Below are positions 1 to 10,818 of a stretch of DNA of 64,000 nt, one piece after another. The stretch is taken from contig CANTFK010000785.1 in the NCBI GenBank assembly GCA_947646735.1, positions 62,001-126,000 on the forward strand, in the 5' to 3' direction. Source of the stretch: Peronospora farinosa (taxonomy: Eukaryota > Oomycota > Peronosporomycetes > Peronosporales > Peronosporaceae). A model generated the notes under the pieces. That model saw only the letters and a list, made by a program, of their open reading frames with translations, ran no database searches and had not been told where the DNA came from. Position numbers and translations under genes: made by a program. Numbering within the stretch: the first letter of the stretch is position 1; each line of letters begins with the position of its first letter.

Positions 1-104
1 CTCTGGTCTTCCTCCTGCTACACTCCCGTTAGGATGTGCCCGCGGTACTTGGCGTTCATTCAAAAATCTTGCCATCGCCGCGTCGAAGAGGGTCTGCAGA
101 TCAC

Positions 105-1301
105 CTACCGGGTAGGTAGGTCCTTCCCCCCAGCATCTTCGTCACGGGGCAGAGCAAATTCCAACTTTTTTCCTTGCTGATTTTCCATTGGTTGAAAATT
201 GGAATGATTTTCATTTTTGCCACGCGTCGCCGTTTCGAGACCACGTGGTTCTTGCTCCGCGCTGCGCGCTCGGGCCTGGAGCAGCGCCGCTCCAGTAGGG
301 CCTAGGGGCATCCTAGTGACCGACCCAGTCGAGGACGATCCTGGGGACCACGGAGCTGCTTCCCTCTTCCCGCTTGGCATTAGGTGTTGAGATGGGCCTT
401 GATTCGCCCCTTGGCGACCGGCGGCTCCGTACATGTGGGGACCCACCGTGATGTATTGAAGCGTCATCTGGCTGTCCTTGGACCGTGTTTGTGTCGGTGT
501 CATCAGAGGTGGGTGTTCCTTTGCTGACGTGGTACCCACCAGGATCGACAGACGCTTGTGCATATACTCTAACGTTGTTGTGATTCTGTCGAATCCCAGG
601 GATAGCAGGTCGTCCGGGTCTAACCGCCCTGCGACCATGTTCGCTTCACGAAGAAGGGTGACCAGCGCAGTGATCGCGTCCATGACGGTTTGCAGCCGTG
701 GTAGGGTCGACACCGGCCCAGTAAGTTGACCCATCTGCCGGATCTCCAGGTTCTTCGTAACGGGGTCGCTCTCCAAGAACGCGTTCAGCTTGCGTTGGTG
801 GTAGGCCCTCGTGACATCAGCGTCTGTCCATGATGCCAGTCCTGACTTCTCGGGGCCTATCGACTTGGTGTTTCCGGGTGCCATCATCCGGCACTTTGTC
901 GGCTTGAATTGCGCGATCTTTGATTGTTTTTTTTTCGGAGACCTTAGCCTCTAGGTTTTTCACCGTCGGCTGATGGTACTCTGGATCATGATAGGCATCA
1001 TGACCTAAGGTGTCCTCAACAGGAAATAGAGAGGGTATTTAGGTTTTTCTTCAATACATTTAACCTCGACCATGTTGACCGGGCCCCTCCCAAGGCCCGG
1101 TCGGTCCTTCGATCCTTTGTTTAATTCTTCTCGAGTCACTAACGATCGGTCTTCCAGTGGCTCTTCGGTCTTGTGCTCCTTCTTGACATGAACATCTTTA
1201 TCGTCTTGGGACTCGCGGTGAAATCCCGCGTCTTCCGAAGATCCGGGCACGCGCACCATTGTGGTGGAGTGGGTTCTCAAAATTGTATGATGAGACCACA
1301 T
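105..1301 (-). pseudogene. Gypsy gag-like ORF1, frameshifted
   Basis: Two minus-strand reading blocks (1005-1301 and 105-887) together match the single ORF at 57196-58353. The first block contains the natural ATG followed by a Val-Arg-Val-Pro start, as in the right copy. A frameshift between about 890 and 1010 separates the blocks. The downstream block ends at a stop directly after the 6-G run near 127-132, at the same place as in the right copy, so that stop is ancestral to both. The protein is hydrophilic, with no recognised domain. It is called gag-like only by its position between LTR and the zinc-knuckle ORF. Confidence 0.7.
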
Positions 1302-1740
1302 ACCCTCACTGTGCCGGACTACCGACTGTCGGAGGGGGTACCCCGATGCCGCGTATGGACATTCTTCTCACCTTGTGTACCCGTCGGCTGGCGGGTTGCA
1401 CTCTTCGGAGGACTTGGTGAAGATGTAGATGTCTGCCTTGAGGGAGGTAGACCTGGGGGGCCTCGAGTGGATAAGCTTTACTCGGTGGGCCGGTAGAAGG
1501 CCACTCGATAAGCTTTGTCAAGAGTGGGCTTAGAGCCAAATTCTTCAGGGAGCTTATCCCTGGCATTTTCCTTCTTGTTTCAGTGGTATCAACCACCTGA
1601 CCTTTACGTTGCTCCCGGACCGTGAGGTGAGGGAGACCGCTTCCGATAGCGGGTCTTGGGGGGGGGTGTTGCTACTCGAACGAGCTCACAGGCCAAATAC
1701 ATTCTGGAGCTCTATTCGCACTTGAACTTCGCTACACAAC

Positions 1741-2366
1741 TGTCTTCGACGGGGGGCCAAAATTTATCCCTTCCCGGAACAGTGAGTAACTTAGAGAAAG
1801 TTCGTTTTGGGTGACGGAGTCGTGCCACGTAGATCGCAAATTGAGTAGTATTTAATATAGTCCTATCCTTTTAACTCCTTTACTCTATCCTTGCCTGAAG
1901 CTCTGATTTCTTGCGTCGACTGGTCTGATTCTTGTGTTAACTGGTTCGGAGTGGCTGAACCCCGAGGGCCGAGGTCGACCAATGAGGGACCCAGGTCTAC
2001 CTATGAGGGACCGGGTCGACCAACGAGGGGCCGAGGTCGACCAATGAGGGACCGGGTCGACCTATGAGGGACCCAGGACTACCAACGAGGGGCCAGGCCG
2101 ACCAATGAGGGACCCAGGTCGACCTATGAGGGACCCGGGTCTACCAACGAGGGGCCAGGTCGATCAACGAAGGACCATGATCAACTCCCTTTGGTACCGG
2201 TTAACCGGTACCCTGATACTGATTTTGCTTCGGTAGGTCCTGCGGATTGTTCTCCACCAACGGTCGCTCCCCTTCGAGGCCCCTGTCTCTCTGGTCCCCT
2301 GTCCCTGACCCACGGTCTATACTCCGAATCCAACTGGATTCTGGGACCAAATTAGCACTCACCACA
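1741..2366 (-). repeat. LTR of Gypsy copy A
   Basis: Read on the minus strand it starts TGTGGTGAG and ends GTCGAAGACA, the usual TG...CA ends, and aligns with the LTRs at 56022-56722, 3263-4137 and 4267-4730. It is about 626 bp, shorter than the right copy mainly because it has fewer minisatellite units. The other LTR of this element would lie outside the window, so no target duplication can be checked. Confidence 0.75.
1970..2175. repeat. 20-21 bp minisatellite inside the LTR
   Basis: About ten imperfect units built on GGTCGACC, alternating with GGGACC and GAGGGA. The same unit type fills the middle of every LTR of this family in the window, with different copy number and order in each. Confidence 0.8.
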
Positions 2367-3262
2367 TGTCAAACGGTTCGCCTGTCTCGCCACGCATTAA
2401 ACATGCACAACCAGGCGATGAGCGGATGGGCGCAACGTGGCGCAAGCGGCATTCGCAGGAAGCGATTTTCGTTGCGCACTAGATGGCGGCGTGCGCTAGG
2501 GCGCACGCCAATGCAGATCTACGAACTGTCCGGTATGGGACCGTTTAGAGCTGGGAGCTTTTACCGGCGTGCCGAAGAATATTCAATATGCAGCGGAGTC
2601 ACAAGCCGCGTTGCAAGTACAAGCGGCAGCCCAAGCGCAAGCAGCGTATAATGCGTAGGCGCATCATCAACAAGCACTGCTTCAACGCCGCACGCAGACC
2701 CTGGCTGTTTGCTGAGTCTTGGTGGGCACCGCGTTCCCGACGCTTGAGACTCAAAGGTGATGATCGGAAAATTCAGTGGAATAAAACAATACAAAGGACT
2801 GGGATATGAAATTCGCCAGTGGGCACTACTATCCCTTGAAGCCATTGAGATGACTGAGCTCGGGTCCGGATACCAGTGATTTGAACGAGTTAAGCCGAAC
2901 AATCCCCAGCATCATCTGGAGGGAACGGCCTTGCAGTATTATCAAGCACACATTGAAAAATAGTGGATGCGTAAATAAGGTATCGCATACCTGCTCGGGC
3001 AGCTGTGGCTCGCCTTCAAGGTGAACATCTCCCATCACCAATACGTGCATCTGTACGGGGCAAAAAATGACAGCTCGCGGTCGTAGACCAAGCACCTATT
3101 ATATCTCACGGCGCTCATGCATTCGATTGAGACTAGCGAAAAACTTGAACTTGAAAGCGTCGTGAAGCGCGCTACGTCACACATGAAGATTGCGATCATG
3201 GGAAGATATGATCCAGGTCGCACTGACTATCTTCACCATGCACAAGAACTGGCAAAGCGACT
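2367..3262 (+). pseudogene. Degraded retrotransposon gag relic
   Basis: No long ORF is open, but translated pieces on the plus strand resemble a retrotransposon gag: an Ala/Gln-rich stretch near 2590-2650, then a segment near 3010-3260 containing YLTAL, a later RTDYLHHAQELA-like string and spacing that match the gag of the Copia element at 14563-15663 (YLTAV ... RTDPLRQAEELA). Many stops interrupt it. It is the substrate into which the neighbouring LTRs inserted. The assignment rests on weak similarity. Confidence 0.45.
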
Positions 3263-4137
3263 TGTGGTGAAGTGCTTTACTAACATTGTAAAGAACATAG
3301 GGTCCAGTTAAATTGAAGGGACATGGGGTCGTGGACGAGGGAGAAGGGACCACGCACCAGTGAGAAGAGACCGGAGTGAAAGAGAACCTCGGAGTGAAGC
3401 GACCGTTGGCTGAGAATGTGAAAGACAAACAAAGGAGAGGTCATTATCAGGGTACCGTTTGACCGGTATCGAAGGGAGTCGACCATGGCCCCCTTTAGAA
3501 AGCTCGGTTCCTCATTAGTGGGTTCAGTCCCTCATTCGTCGACCCGGTCTCTAATCGGTCGACCTGGTACCTCATCTATCTACCTCGATCCCTCATCGGT
3601 AGACCCAGTCCCTCATTGGTCGACCTACTTCCTCATCGGTCGACCTAGGTCCCTCATCGGTCGACCTCGGCCCCTCGTCGGTAGAGCCGGTCTCTCGTTG
3701 GTAGACCCGGTCCTTCATCAGTCGACCCAGTCCCTCATTGGTTGACCTGGGTCCCTCATCGGTCGACCTCGGCCCCTCGTTGGTAGACCCGGGTCCCTCA
3801 TTGGTCTACCTGATCCTTCATCAGTCGACCCGTCCCCTCGTTGGTAGACCTGGGTCCTCCATTAATCGACCTTGTCCCTCGTTGGTCGACCTCGGCCCTT
3901 CGGGGCTCCGTCACTCCTGACCAGTTGACACAAGGATCAGAACAGTCGATGCAACGAATCAGAGCTTCACGCAAGGATAGAGTAAAGAAGTTAGAATGAT
4001 AGGTATATATTTAATACTACTCAATTCGAATCTACTTGGCAAGTCTTCGTCGCGCTGTAAAGGAAATCGAGTCTGGCCACACGCCTGTTCCGGGAAAGGG
4101 ATATATTTGGCACCCCCCCCCCCCCCCGTTGAAGACA
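3263..4137 (+). repeat. Gypsy LTR (copy B), plus orientation
   Basis: Starts TGTGGTGAAGTGCT and ends GTTGAAGACA. It carries a long minisatellite block (about 3500-3900) of the 20-21 bp GTCGACC unit and a 15-C run at 4113-4127. No internal region follows it, so it is either a solo LTR or the remnant of a rearranged element. The ORFs that can be drawn through the minisatellite are repeat translations, not genes. Confidence 0.7.
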
Positions 4138-4159
4138 GGCGTGTGGTTAGACTCTAGTG

Positions 4160-4261
4160 AGAGCATGAACCCCACGTCGCACGACTTCGTCGTCTTAAAG
4201 AGCCTGTTCTAAGATACTCACCTGTTTGGGAAGGGATATATTTTGGCCCCCGTCGAAGACA
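4160..4261 (+). repeat. Fragment of a Gypsy LTR 3' end
   Basis: Matches the last 80-100 bases of the right-hand LTR (56640-56722), including the AGGGATATATTTTG string and the GTCGAAGACA end, but belongs to a slightly different variant from copy B just upstream. It lies between the two inverted LTRs. Confidence 0.55.
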
Positions 4262-4266
4262 GTTGT

Positions 4267-4730
4267 GGTGCCAAATATATCCCTTTCCCGGAACAGGCGT
4301 GTGGCCAGACTCGAGTTTCTTTACAGCGCGACGAAGACTTGCCAAGTAGATTGAAAGTTGAGTAGTATAAAATATATTCCTATCATCTTAACTCCTTTAC
4401 TCTATCCTTGCCTGAAGCTCTGATTCGTTGCGTCGACTGGTCTGATCCTTGTGTCAACTGGTCAGGAGTGACTGAGCCCCGAAGGTCCGAGGTCGACTAA
4501 CGAGGGACTAGGTCGATTAATAGAGGGCCATGGTCAACCCCTTCGGTTCTTGTGAACCAGTACCCTGATACTGATTTTTCTTCAGTGGATTCTGCAGATT
4601 GTTCTCCGCGAACGGTCGCTCCCCCTCGAGGCCTCTATCTCTCTGGCCTCTTTTCCCTGACCCACGGTCTATACTCCGAATCCAACTGGATTCTGGGACC
4701 TCCACATCACAAAAACAGCACTTCACCACA
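4267..4730 (-). repeat. Gypsy LTR (copy C), minus orientation, truncated
   Basis: Reverse complement of copy B. The segment 4267-4348 pairs almost perfectly with about 4031-4114. On the minus strand it starts TGTGGTGAAGTGCT at 4730. It lacks the terminal bases seen in copy B and has a very short minisatellite block. Together with copy B it forms a tail-to-tail inverted pair. Confidence 0.65.
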
Positions 4731-5020
4731 GCGTCTTAACAGTTCTGTTGAGAGCCTTATTCCGAGCTTGCTCACGCAATACCTCATCCTGAGTATTATT
4801 GATGGACTCAGCCGTGGCTTGGCTGTTTACCTTAGACGCGCTTCTACGCTGTCCGAGCACAAACGCCTCTTATTGCTCCAACTGAGCAACATGTTGATCA
4901 GGAGGACAATTTGAGAGATTGGCCCGGGCTTGTTCATCAAGTCCCTGCACCAAGTGCTCTGCCACCTCCCTATGATGTTGGGAGAGGTAAGAAAAATCAA
5001 CCCATTCCACGTTGAGGTAC
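4731..5020 (-). pseudogene. Retroelement gag-like relic, split by the Copia insertion
   Basis: On the minus strand a short reading frame runs leftwards from 5020 to a stop near 4873, and similar coding-like sequence rich in Gln, Ala and Asn continues in the same frame to about 4735. The frame continues across the Copia target site for a few codons (9653 upward) before a stop. It was therefore contiguous before Copia-1 inserted. The hydrophilic composition suggests gag, but no family is recognised. Confidence 0.35.
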
Positions 5021-5336
5021 TGTTGAGGGGTATGAGTCTTGAACGAAGAGAAGCTTGAACGCAGGCGAAGGGAGTTCACTCAGGAAGACCGGAGAGAAGA
5101 CACTTGTTGGGAAGAAGGAAGATTTGGAAGTGATTGATTATTGGGGCTTACTTGCCGACTACATGATTTATATGTGAACCACATATAAATCATGTAGGGC
5201 GTCCTATCATCCTACGCGTCTAATCAACTCTAAGTAATTACCGTAAAAACTACTTCGTAAATACTAAGTTGAACAGGCGGTTCGGATTGGACCAGTCACG
5301 GTTACCCAATCTTGGTGGAACCGATGACCGTCAACA
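5021..5336 (-). repeat. 3' LTR of Copia-1
   Basis: 316 bp, ends TGTTG/CAACA. Contains an 18-bp-arm perfect hairpin (5159-5197) with loop AAC. It differs from its partner at 9332-9647 by a few substitutions and by inversion of that loop. Confidence 0.93.
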
Positions 5337-5343
5337 CGCCCCC

Positions 5344-6129
5344 TCAATACGAACACGCATGAATGCCTAATGCTGCCGTCAGCTCCTTGTGACGTGGTCC
5401 GTGAAGTCCCTTGGTCATGATGTCCGCTAACATCACCGCAGTTTCGCAGTACTCGAGCTTGACTTCACCGCGCTTGACCTCATCACGAATGTGGTGATAC
5501 TTGATGTCAATATGCTTCGCGCGACCATGGTTAACCGGGTTCTTCGTCATCACGACTGGTTGTCTTCTGAGATGACAAGTTCCGGTCCCGACTCGTTCGT
5601 AGCTGACAAGTTCTCGCACAGCAGGCGATGGATCCACTTGCCTTCCTGAATGGACAGGCTCAGCGCAATGTACTCCGCTTCACTTGTTGAAAGTGACACG
5701 CTTGACTGCTTCTTGCTTCCCCAACTCACGGGCGCACTCATTAGCATGAAGACGTAACCCGAAGTCGACTTGCGGTCAGAAAGATCGCCTGCCCAGTTCG
5801 CGAAAGTCAATCTTGTCACTTGGCTGAAAATGGAGTCCATGCGACTTGGTGCCTTGCAGATAACGGAAAATACGCTTCGCTGCAGTCCAGTGTTCCTATT
5901 GAGGATTCTCCATGAAACGCGAGACGTACCCAACAGCATACGCAATGTCTGGTCGCGTCGCAGTCATCAAATGCATTAAAGCACCTACAGCCTCTCGAAA
6001 TGGGGCATTGCACTTGGTCTCTTCGTTGCTTGGAATTAAGCGCGTACTTAGGTCCACCGGACTCACAGTAGACTTGCATTCGTCCATGCCAAAGCGCTTA
6101 GGATGTCGTTGAAATAGCGTCGCTGGCAC
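5344..6129 (-). pseudogene. Copia-1 RT C-terminus and RNase H, frameshifted
   Basis: Three overlapping minus-strand frames (5896-6129, 5550-5945, 5344-5637) read the RT thumb/connection (ATRPDIAYAVGYVSRF), then RNase H with the Copia hallmark SDRKSTSGYVF and KQSSVSLSTSEAEYIA, then the C-terminal H-IDIKYHHIRD and ADIMTKGL segment. At least two frameshifts break it. Confidence 0.85.
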
Positions 6130-7088
6130 ATCGTCACGCTCCCGTCCTCGCCGTCAATCAATTCGATGCCTAGTACGAAAGTGCATTTGCCACTGTCGGT
6201 CATCTCGAAGCGCGTTTCGAGATCCGTTTTCGTTTGTGCTATCAACTCAAGTGAACCGCCGGTCACCAACACATCATCGACGTATACCAGCACGAGCACG
6301 CAGTGACCATCCACAATCTTGATGTAAAGGCACGAATCGAAGGCTGAAACTTGGAAACCGATGGAGCACACAAAGCTGTCGAATGTCTCGTTCCAAACGC
6401 GTGATGCTTGTTTCAGACCGTAAATCGCCTTGACCAACTCCAGGCAATCGAAGTTGTCATCCAACTCAACACCTTCTGGAACCGTGCAATACACCTTCTC
6501 CTTCATCACGCCATAGAGAAATGCCGTCACCACATCAAGTTGGTCAAGAGGCCAGCTGAAATACTTGGTGATCGCAATGACCATGCGCAGAGTCAAGTAC
6601 TTGACCACGGGCGAGAACGTCTCCGTGTAGTCGATGCCATACTTCTGATTTAACCCTTTGGCAACGAGGCTCGCCTTGTACTTCTCGACGGATCCATTTG
6701 CTTTGCGCTTGATCTTAAATACCCATTTGGTACCGATAGCGCCTTCACCACTTGGCAGTTTTGCCGCTCGAAATACTCCGCGAAGTCGCATTGACTTGAG
6801 CTCAGTCTCAACAGCATTACGCCAGTGAACTTGGTCTGAACCGTTAATCGCGTCTTGGAAAGTCGCTGGTTCGGACAGGTCCGTTGCTTCCTCTGCGTTG
6901 GCACTCGCATGCCGAAAAGTTTGTGGCGTTAAGCAGCTGTCTTGATCTCCAATGTCTGCTTGCGTTATTTCTTCATCGTCGCTCAACGTTTCTCGAGCCA
7001 TTGATCGCTGTTTCTGGTAACGATCATCAGAATTATCTAGTGCGCTTGCTTCTTCCAACCCTGTACGGCGGCGGGCGGAGAGCGACAC
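6063..7088 (-). pseudogene. Copia-1 reverse transcriptase, fragment
   Basis: Carries the Copia RT start (GTKWVFKIKRKANGSVEKYKA), the LDVVTAFLYG segment, IYGLKQASRVW and the catalytic YVDDVLVTG (translated near 6270-6300). The frame is lost near 6080. The N-terminal 120 residues are the variable link between integrase and RT. Confidence 0.88.
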
Positions 7089-7267
7089 GTTCTTCCTCAG
7101 TTGATTCTTGCGCTTCCCAGTTTTTTATCGGTCATCTGGCGCACGTCGTCGTTGTTGATCTCGAAAAGGTCGAGATCCAACGCAGAATTATCGACTTCCT
7201 CACTTAATCGGTCCATTGTTAAGTCCAAAAGATAATAGTCGAAGGTGTTGTCACGACTGATCACCAT

Positions 7268-7672
7268 TTACCCCGTCTCAATGTCGTTCACTCGGTAAGC
7301 CTTCGACGCTTCTTCGTAGCCCATGAATATTACGACACGAGCTTTCGGGTTCCACTTGATCCTTTTCTCTCTTGGTGTCAGGATGTATGCTTGGTATCCA
7401 AATACACGCATGTGCTTGACACTTGGCTTGAAGTTGCAAATAATCTCGAATGGAGTCTTGTGACTGATTTTGGGCGACGGCAGACGAATCTTGATGTAGA
7501 AAGCTGTCATAGTCTGTTCAGCCCAGAAATTCTTGTCTAGCTTCGAATGATGCAGCAAGCTGCGCCCGATCGTGACGATAATCCGAATAGCTCGTTCTTC
7601 AGTGCCGTTGGTCTGGTGTGCATACGGGACGGTAGTCTGCTGTTCGATGCCTTCGTCCTCGTAGAAATTCAT
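7268..7672 (-). pseudogene. Copia-1 integrase, C-terminal part
   Basis: Reads the end of the integrase core, with QTNGTEERAIRIIVTIGRSLL including the third catalytic Glu region, followed by FGYQAYILTPREKR and MGYEEASKAYRV, which are typical of Copia integrase C-termini. It is separated by a frameshift from the upstream block at 7742-8932. Confidence 0.85.
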
Positions 7673-7741
7673 GAGCGAGTTGGTAGCAAATTCTCGAGCT
7701 CCATCATGGCGAACGAACTTGACTTTCTTGCCGAATTGAGT

Positions 7742-8932
7742 CTAGATCTTGACGATGTAGCTTTTGATGTGGCCTTCGCTCTCCGACTTGGCACGCAAAC
7801 AGAAGCCCTTCATGCATCCGCTAGCTTCGTCGACAATCAAATGCAAGTACCTGCTGCCGCCAATGGAAGTCTGCTCCATGGGGCCGCAGATATCGAGGTG
7901 AAGCAGCTCGAAAGTGTTGTAGGCACGCTTGTCACGGTTGCTTGGGAACGGTTTTTGGACCATTTTTCCTTGTTGGCATCCGCGACACACACTTGGACCA
8001 CTCGAGCTGGCTGGTATTTTTGCGTCTTTGATCATGTTACTGTTCACCATCTTGCGAAGAACATCGATTGGTGCGTGGCCCATGCGCGCATGCAGGTCAA
8101 CAACTCGGTTGCTTGTTGCCATGTTGGCCGATCGTTTCGGGGTTCGTAGCCAGTAAAGTCCGTCCACAAGATCTGCTGCTGCTACGACTTGTGTTGAATT
8201 CTTGCGCACGACGTGCATCGTGGCACCATCGAACACAACTTGAAACTTGCCAGTCTTGTTGATCTGCGGTACCGAAAGCAGGTTCTTGCTCATACTTGGC
8301 ATGAACAGCGCATCCTTGATTTCGATCTCGTATTCTTGGCCATTGGGCAGCACCACTCGTTCCAGAATGGTACCCACACCCTTGATAGCAGCTTTGCTAC
8401 CATCAGCCACCGATAGCTCGCCTTCATCTTCTTCGTTGAAGCTTGCAAACTTGGTCTTGTCGTTACAGATGTGGTGCGTTGCGCCGCTGTCGACCGCCCA
8501 CATCCCTGGCCTATTCTTGCCCGTCGAAAGTCCACACTCGAGCGATACAGCGAATGCAACTCGATCGAAGTGGTCGTAGTCGTCATCGCCTCGCCATTGA
8601 ACATTGTTGGCCCCGCGTCCACGACTGTTGCCGCCGCGTCTCGGGCCTCGGTTGTCATCTTTTTGCTTGCTCCAGCATCGCTCCACCGTGTGGCCCACTT
8701 CACAGTACGTGCACTGGCGAGGTTCGCGCTCGGCACTGAACGCCTTTGCTGCGTCTTCAGTCTTTACCGATGTCGTCTTCTCGCCTTGCCTCTTGATGTG
8801 CTCATTTGTGAGCACCTTCACGACGTCTCGCGATCGCAGTTCCGCGCTGCTCATCTCCAAGTTAAGTACGACGTTCTCGTAGCTCTTGGGAAAGCTGCGC
8901 AACAAGCAGATCGCCACGTCTTCATCCTCCAT
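7742..8932 (-). pseudogene. Copia-1 gag C-terminus, protease and integrase N-terminus
   Basis: In order: gag tail; CCHC knuckle ([14 protein letters not shown]); aspartic protease with [14 protein letters not shown]-pre-integrase zinc finger with [16 protein letters not shown] and CRGCQQGKM; start of the integrase core ([20 protein letters not shown]). It is out of frame with the gag start at 9327, with a frameshift near 8900-8940. Confidence 0.88.
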
Positions 8933-9327
8933 CTTGGCGCCGATGCTGCTGAGCTTCGCGCTGATGATGAGGACCTCGTTACAATGTTGTTACACATTCC
9001 CGCCTTCTGCGATCCGCCGTACAGCGTCTTGACGCGCGCCCACGCGACCCATGCCTCCTCGCAGTCATCAACCACGTGATGATAGTCGGCATCCATGTGG
9101 AGCAACATCAATCCGAACGCGATGTTGCTCGCCTTGACATAGTCGTCCATGGCGCGTGGGTCCGCAAACGTCGGGGTCGTCTCTCGGTTCACGACATGCC
9201 ACGTCGACTTGGTGAGGAACACGCCACGCATGTAGCGGCTCCATGTCGCGTAGTTGTCTCCGTTGAACTTGTCGATGGTGATCTTGGTCGGGGCATCTTG
9301 GGCAGAGGACATCGTGCTTGGGCTCAT
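8851..9327 (-). pseudogene. Copia-1 gag N-terminus
   Basis: The natural ATG (9327) lies inside the PBS. The protein begins [10 protein letters not shown] and soon shows [16 protein letters not shown], the signature of Copia gag (DUF4219/UBN2 type). The frame ends in nonsense after about 8940, where the true gag continues in another frame. Confidence 0.85.
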
Positions 9328-9331
9328 AACC
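9320..9331 (-). promoter_or_regulatory. Primer-binding site of Copia-1 (half-tRNA type)
   Basis: Directly next to the 5' LTR the minus strand reads GGTTATGAGCCC. This is the complement of GGGCTCATAACC, the anticodon stem-loop of initiator tRNA-Met, not of a tRNA 3' end. Drosophila copia is known to prime from an internal fragment of this tRNA. The ATG within the motif is the gag start codon. Confidence 0.75.
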
Positions 9332-9647
9332 TGTTGTGGGGTATGAGTCTTGAACGAAGAGAAGCTTGAACGCAGGCGAAGGGAGTTCACTCAGGAAGAC
9401 CGGAGAGAAGACACTTGTTGGGAAGAAGGAAGATTTGGAAGTGATTTATTATTGGGGCTTACTTGCCGACTACATGATTTATATGTGGTTCACATATAAA
9501 TCATGTAGGGCGTCCTATCATCCTACGCGTCTAATCAACTCTAAGTAATTACCGTAAAAACTACTTCGTAAATACTAAGTTGAACAGGCGGTTCGGATTG
9601 GACCGGTCACGGTTACCCAATCTTGGTGGAACCGATGACCGTCAACA
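9332..9647 (-). repeat. 5' LTR of Copia-1
   Basis: 316 bp, TGTTG...CAACA. Hairpin arms at 9470-9487 and 9491-9508 with loop GTT, the reverse complement of the loop in the partner LTR. Confidence 0.93.
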
Positions 9648-10776
9648 GGTACATCCGTATCCACACGCACGCTCAAAGAGACGGGTCGTGGGAAGGACTA
9701 CTAGTGCTACCAAATGTAGACAAGCATTTCCTATAGAAGATGCCACGTACTAAGCGGGCACACCTTCAAGCAGCGTGAGAAAGCGGTTATACCGTCTTAC
9801 CTCCGCGTGCGGTGGTGGTGGTGTTGGTCGGCGCTAAAAAGCGCTGTATCAACCGTTGCCGGCCGCTTAGAGCGGTCCGCGCAACGAACAACGAGGAAGT
9901 ACCTCACTTACGTCACGCAGAAGCTTATCAAGAATCGTGCGCAATGATAGGATTAGTTAGGAAATTCGATAGTGACTTATATCTAATAGATTTTAGCTAA
10001 ATACAAGATAGCTACTGATTGGTTAATTATGTATAGATTGGATACGTGTCTTTTCACAAACGTACCCCAACGTGCGAGCTTAAAGCATATTTAAGCTCGC
10101 TGATGACGTCTGTTTAAAGCGTCACCATGACGCCCAGTCCCAACTGACGTCATCCTCGTTGAATGTGAATCCATCCATGGATATGATATTCACGAGGGTG
10201 GGTCACATTGATGTGCCACACCCAAGTGGCAGACCTAAGGTACCTCGTACCCATTCAGGCCTGCCCGTTAAGTATTCGATACTTAGCGAACCGTGTAACT
10301 TTTAGCCCGTTACAGCACGTAAATGCTCTTTGGCCCATGGATGTTCGTACATCATCAATTTGATGTAGCGCAGTTGTCTCAGCATGATAACGTTTTGCAC
10401 TGGTCCAAACTCCATGTAGGTGGCCGCATTTATAAAAGGTACAGGACGCAGCCATCGTTCCAGTGCTACATCACAAAGTGAGCAGACTTTTTGACGATCA
10501 CTAGTTCTGGGACACTATCACTCATGCGCTCACGGACACACAGTATTATTTGACTTTGTGTCGTTGGCACAGGAGAAGGTGACGATGACACGGATGAGGA
10601 CCTCAGTGATCTAGACGTTATTTTACTCGGTGAAGCTACTACTTTTTTCTTGCTGTTGGAGCCTAAAATCTGCTGCTTCGTGACAGTATTTTTTGCGATT
10701 GCGACGACGAGTGACATGCGGGAAGCAATGATGCGTGGGAAAGAGGTAAATTTGACCTTTTGCCGACTTTTTATGA

Positions 10777-10818
10777 GATGCTCTTCCTGCTTTATCGCTA
10801 TAATGCAGGAAGAGCATC
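10777..10818. repeat. Perfect hairpin with 14-bp arms
   Basis: GATGCTCTTCCTGC (10777-10790) and its exact complement at 10805-10818, with a 14-nt AT-rich loop. The role is unknown. It is not followed by a clear T-run. Confidence 0.7.

Larger units (their letters stand above)
1..2366 (-). mobile_element. 5' part of a Gypsy-family LTR retrotransposon (copy A), cut by the window edge
   Basis: Read on the minus strand this is an LTR (1741-2366) followed by untranslated leader and the first gag-like ORF. It is closely similar over its whole length to 56022-58440 on the plus strand, so the two are copies of one family in inverted orientation. Only the 5' part lies in the window. The ORF is broken here, whereas it is open in the right-hand copy, so this copy is the more decayed of the two. 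Confidence 0.85.
5016..9652 (-). mobile_element. Copia-1, full-length LTR retrotransposon with target-site duplication
   Basis: Two 316-bp LTRs (5021-5336 and 9332-9647), each TGTTG...CAACA, flanked by the 5-bp duplication GGTAC at 5016-5020 and 9648-9652. On the minus strand the order is 5' LTR, PBS, gag, protease, integrase, RT, RNase H, purine tract (GAGGGGGCG next to 5336) and 3' LTR. The order integrase before RT defines Ty1/Copia. The coding region has several frameshifts, so this copy is not autonomous, although the LTRs differ at only a few positions, which suggests a fairly recent insertion. Confidence 0.93.

Noticed and set aside
3500..3900. CRISPR-like appearance of short regular repeats
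   Set aside because: Units are contiguous and degenerate with no unique spacers, lie in LTRs, and the organism is a eukaryote.
3485..3920. Plus-strand ORFs translating to repeated VDLGPSLVDP-like units
   Set aside because: They are read-throughs of the LTR minisatellite; the same happens at 56253-56525. Unit length varies between 20 and 21 bp, so no frame is maintained.
7547..9079. Long plus-strand ORFs (up to 202 codons) opposite Copia-1
   Set aside because: Shadows of the minus-strand gag-pol codons; no domains, and the opposite strand has clear Copia motifs.
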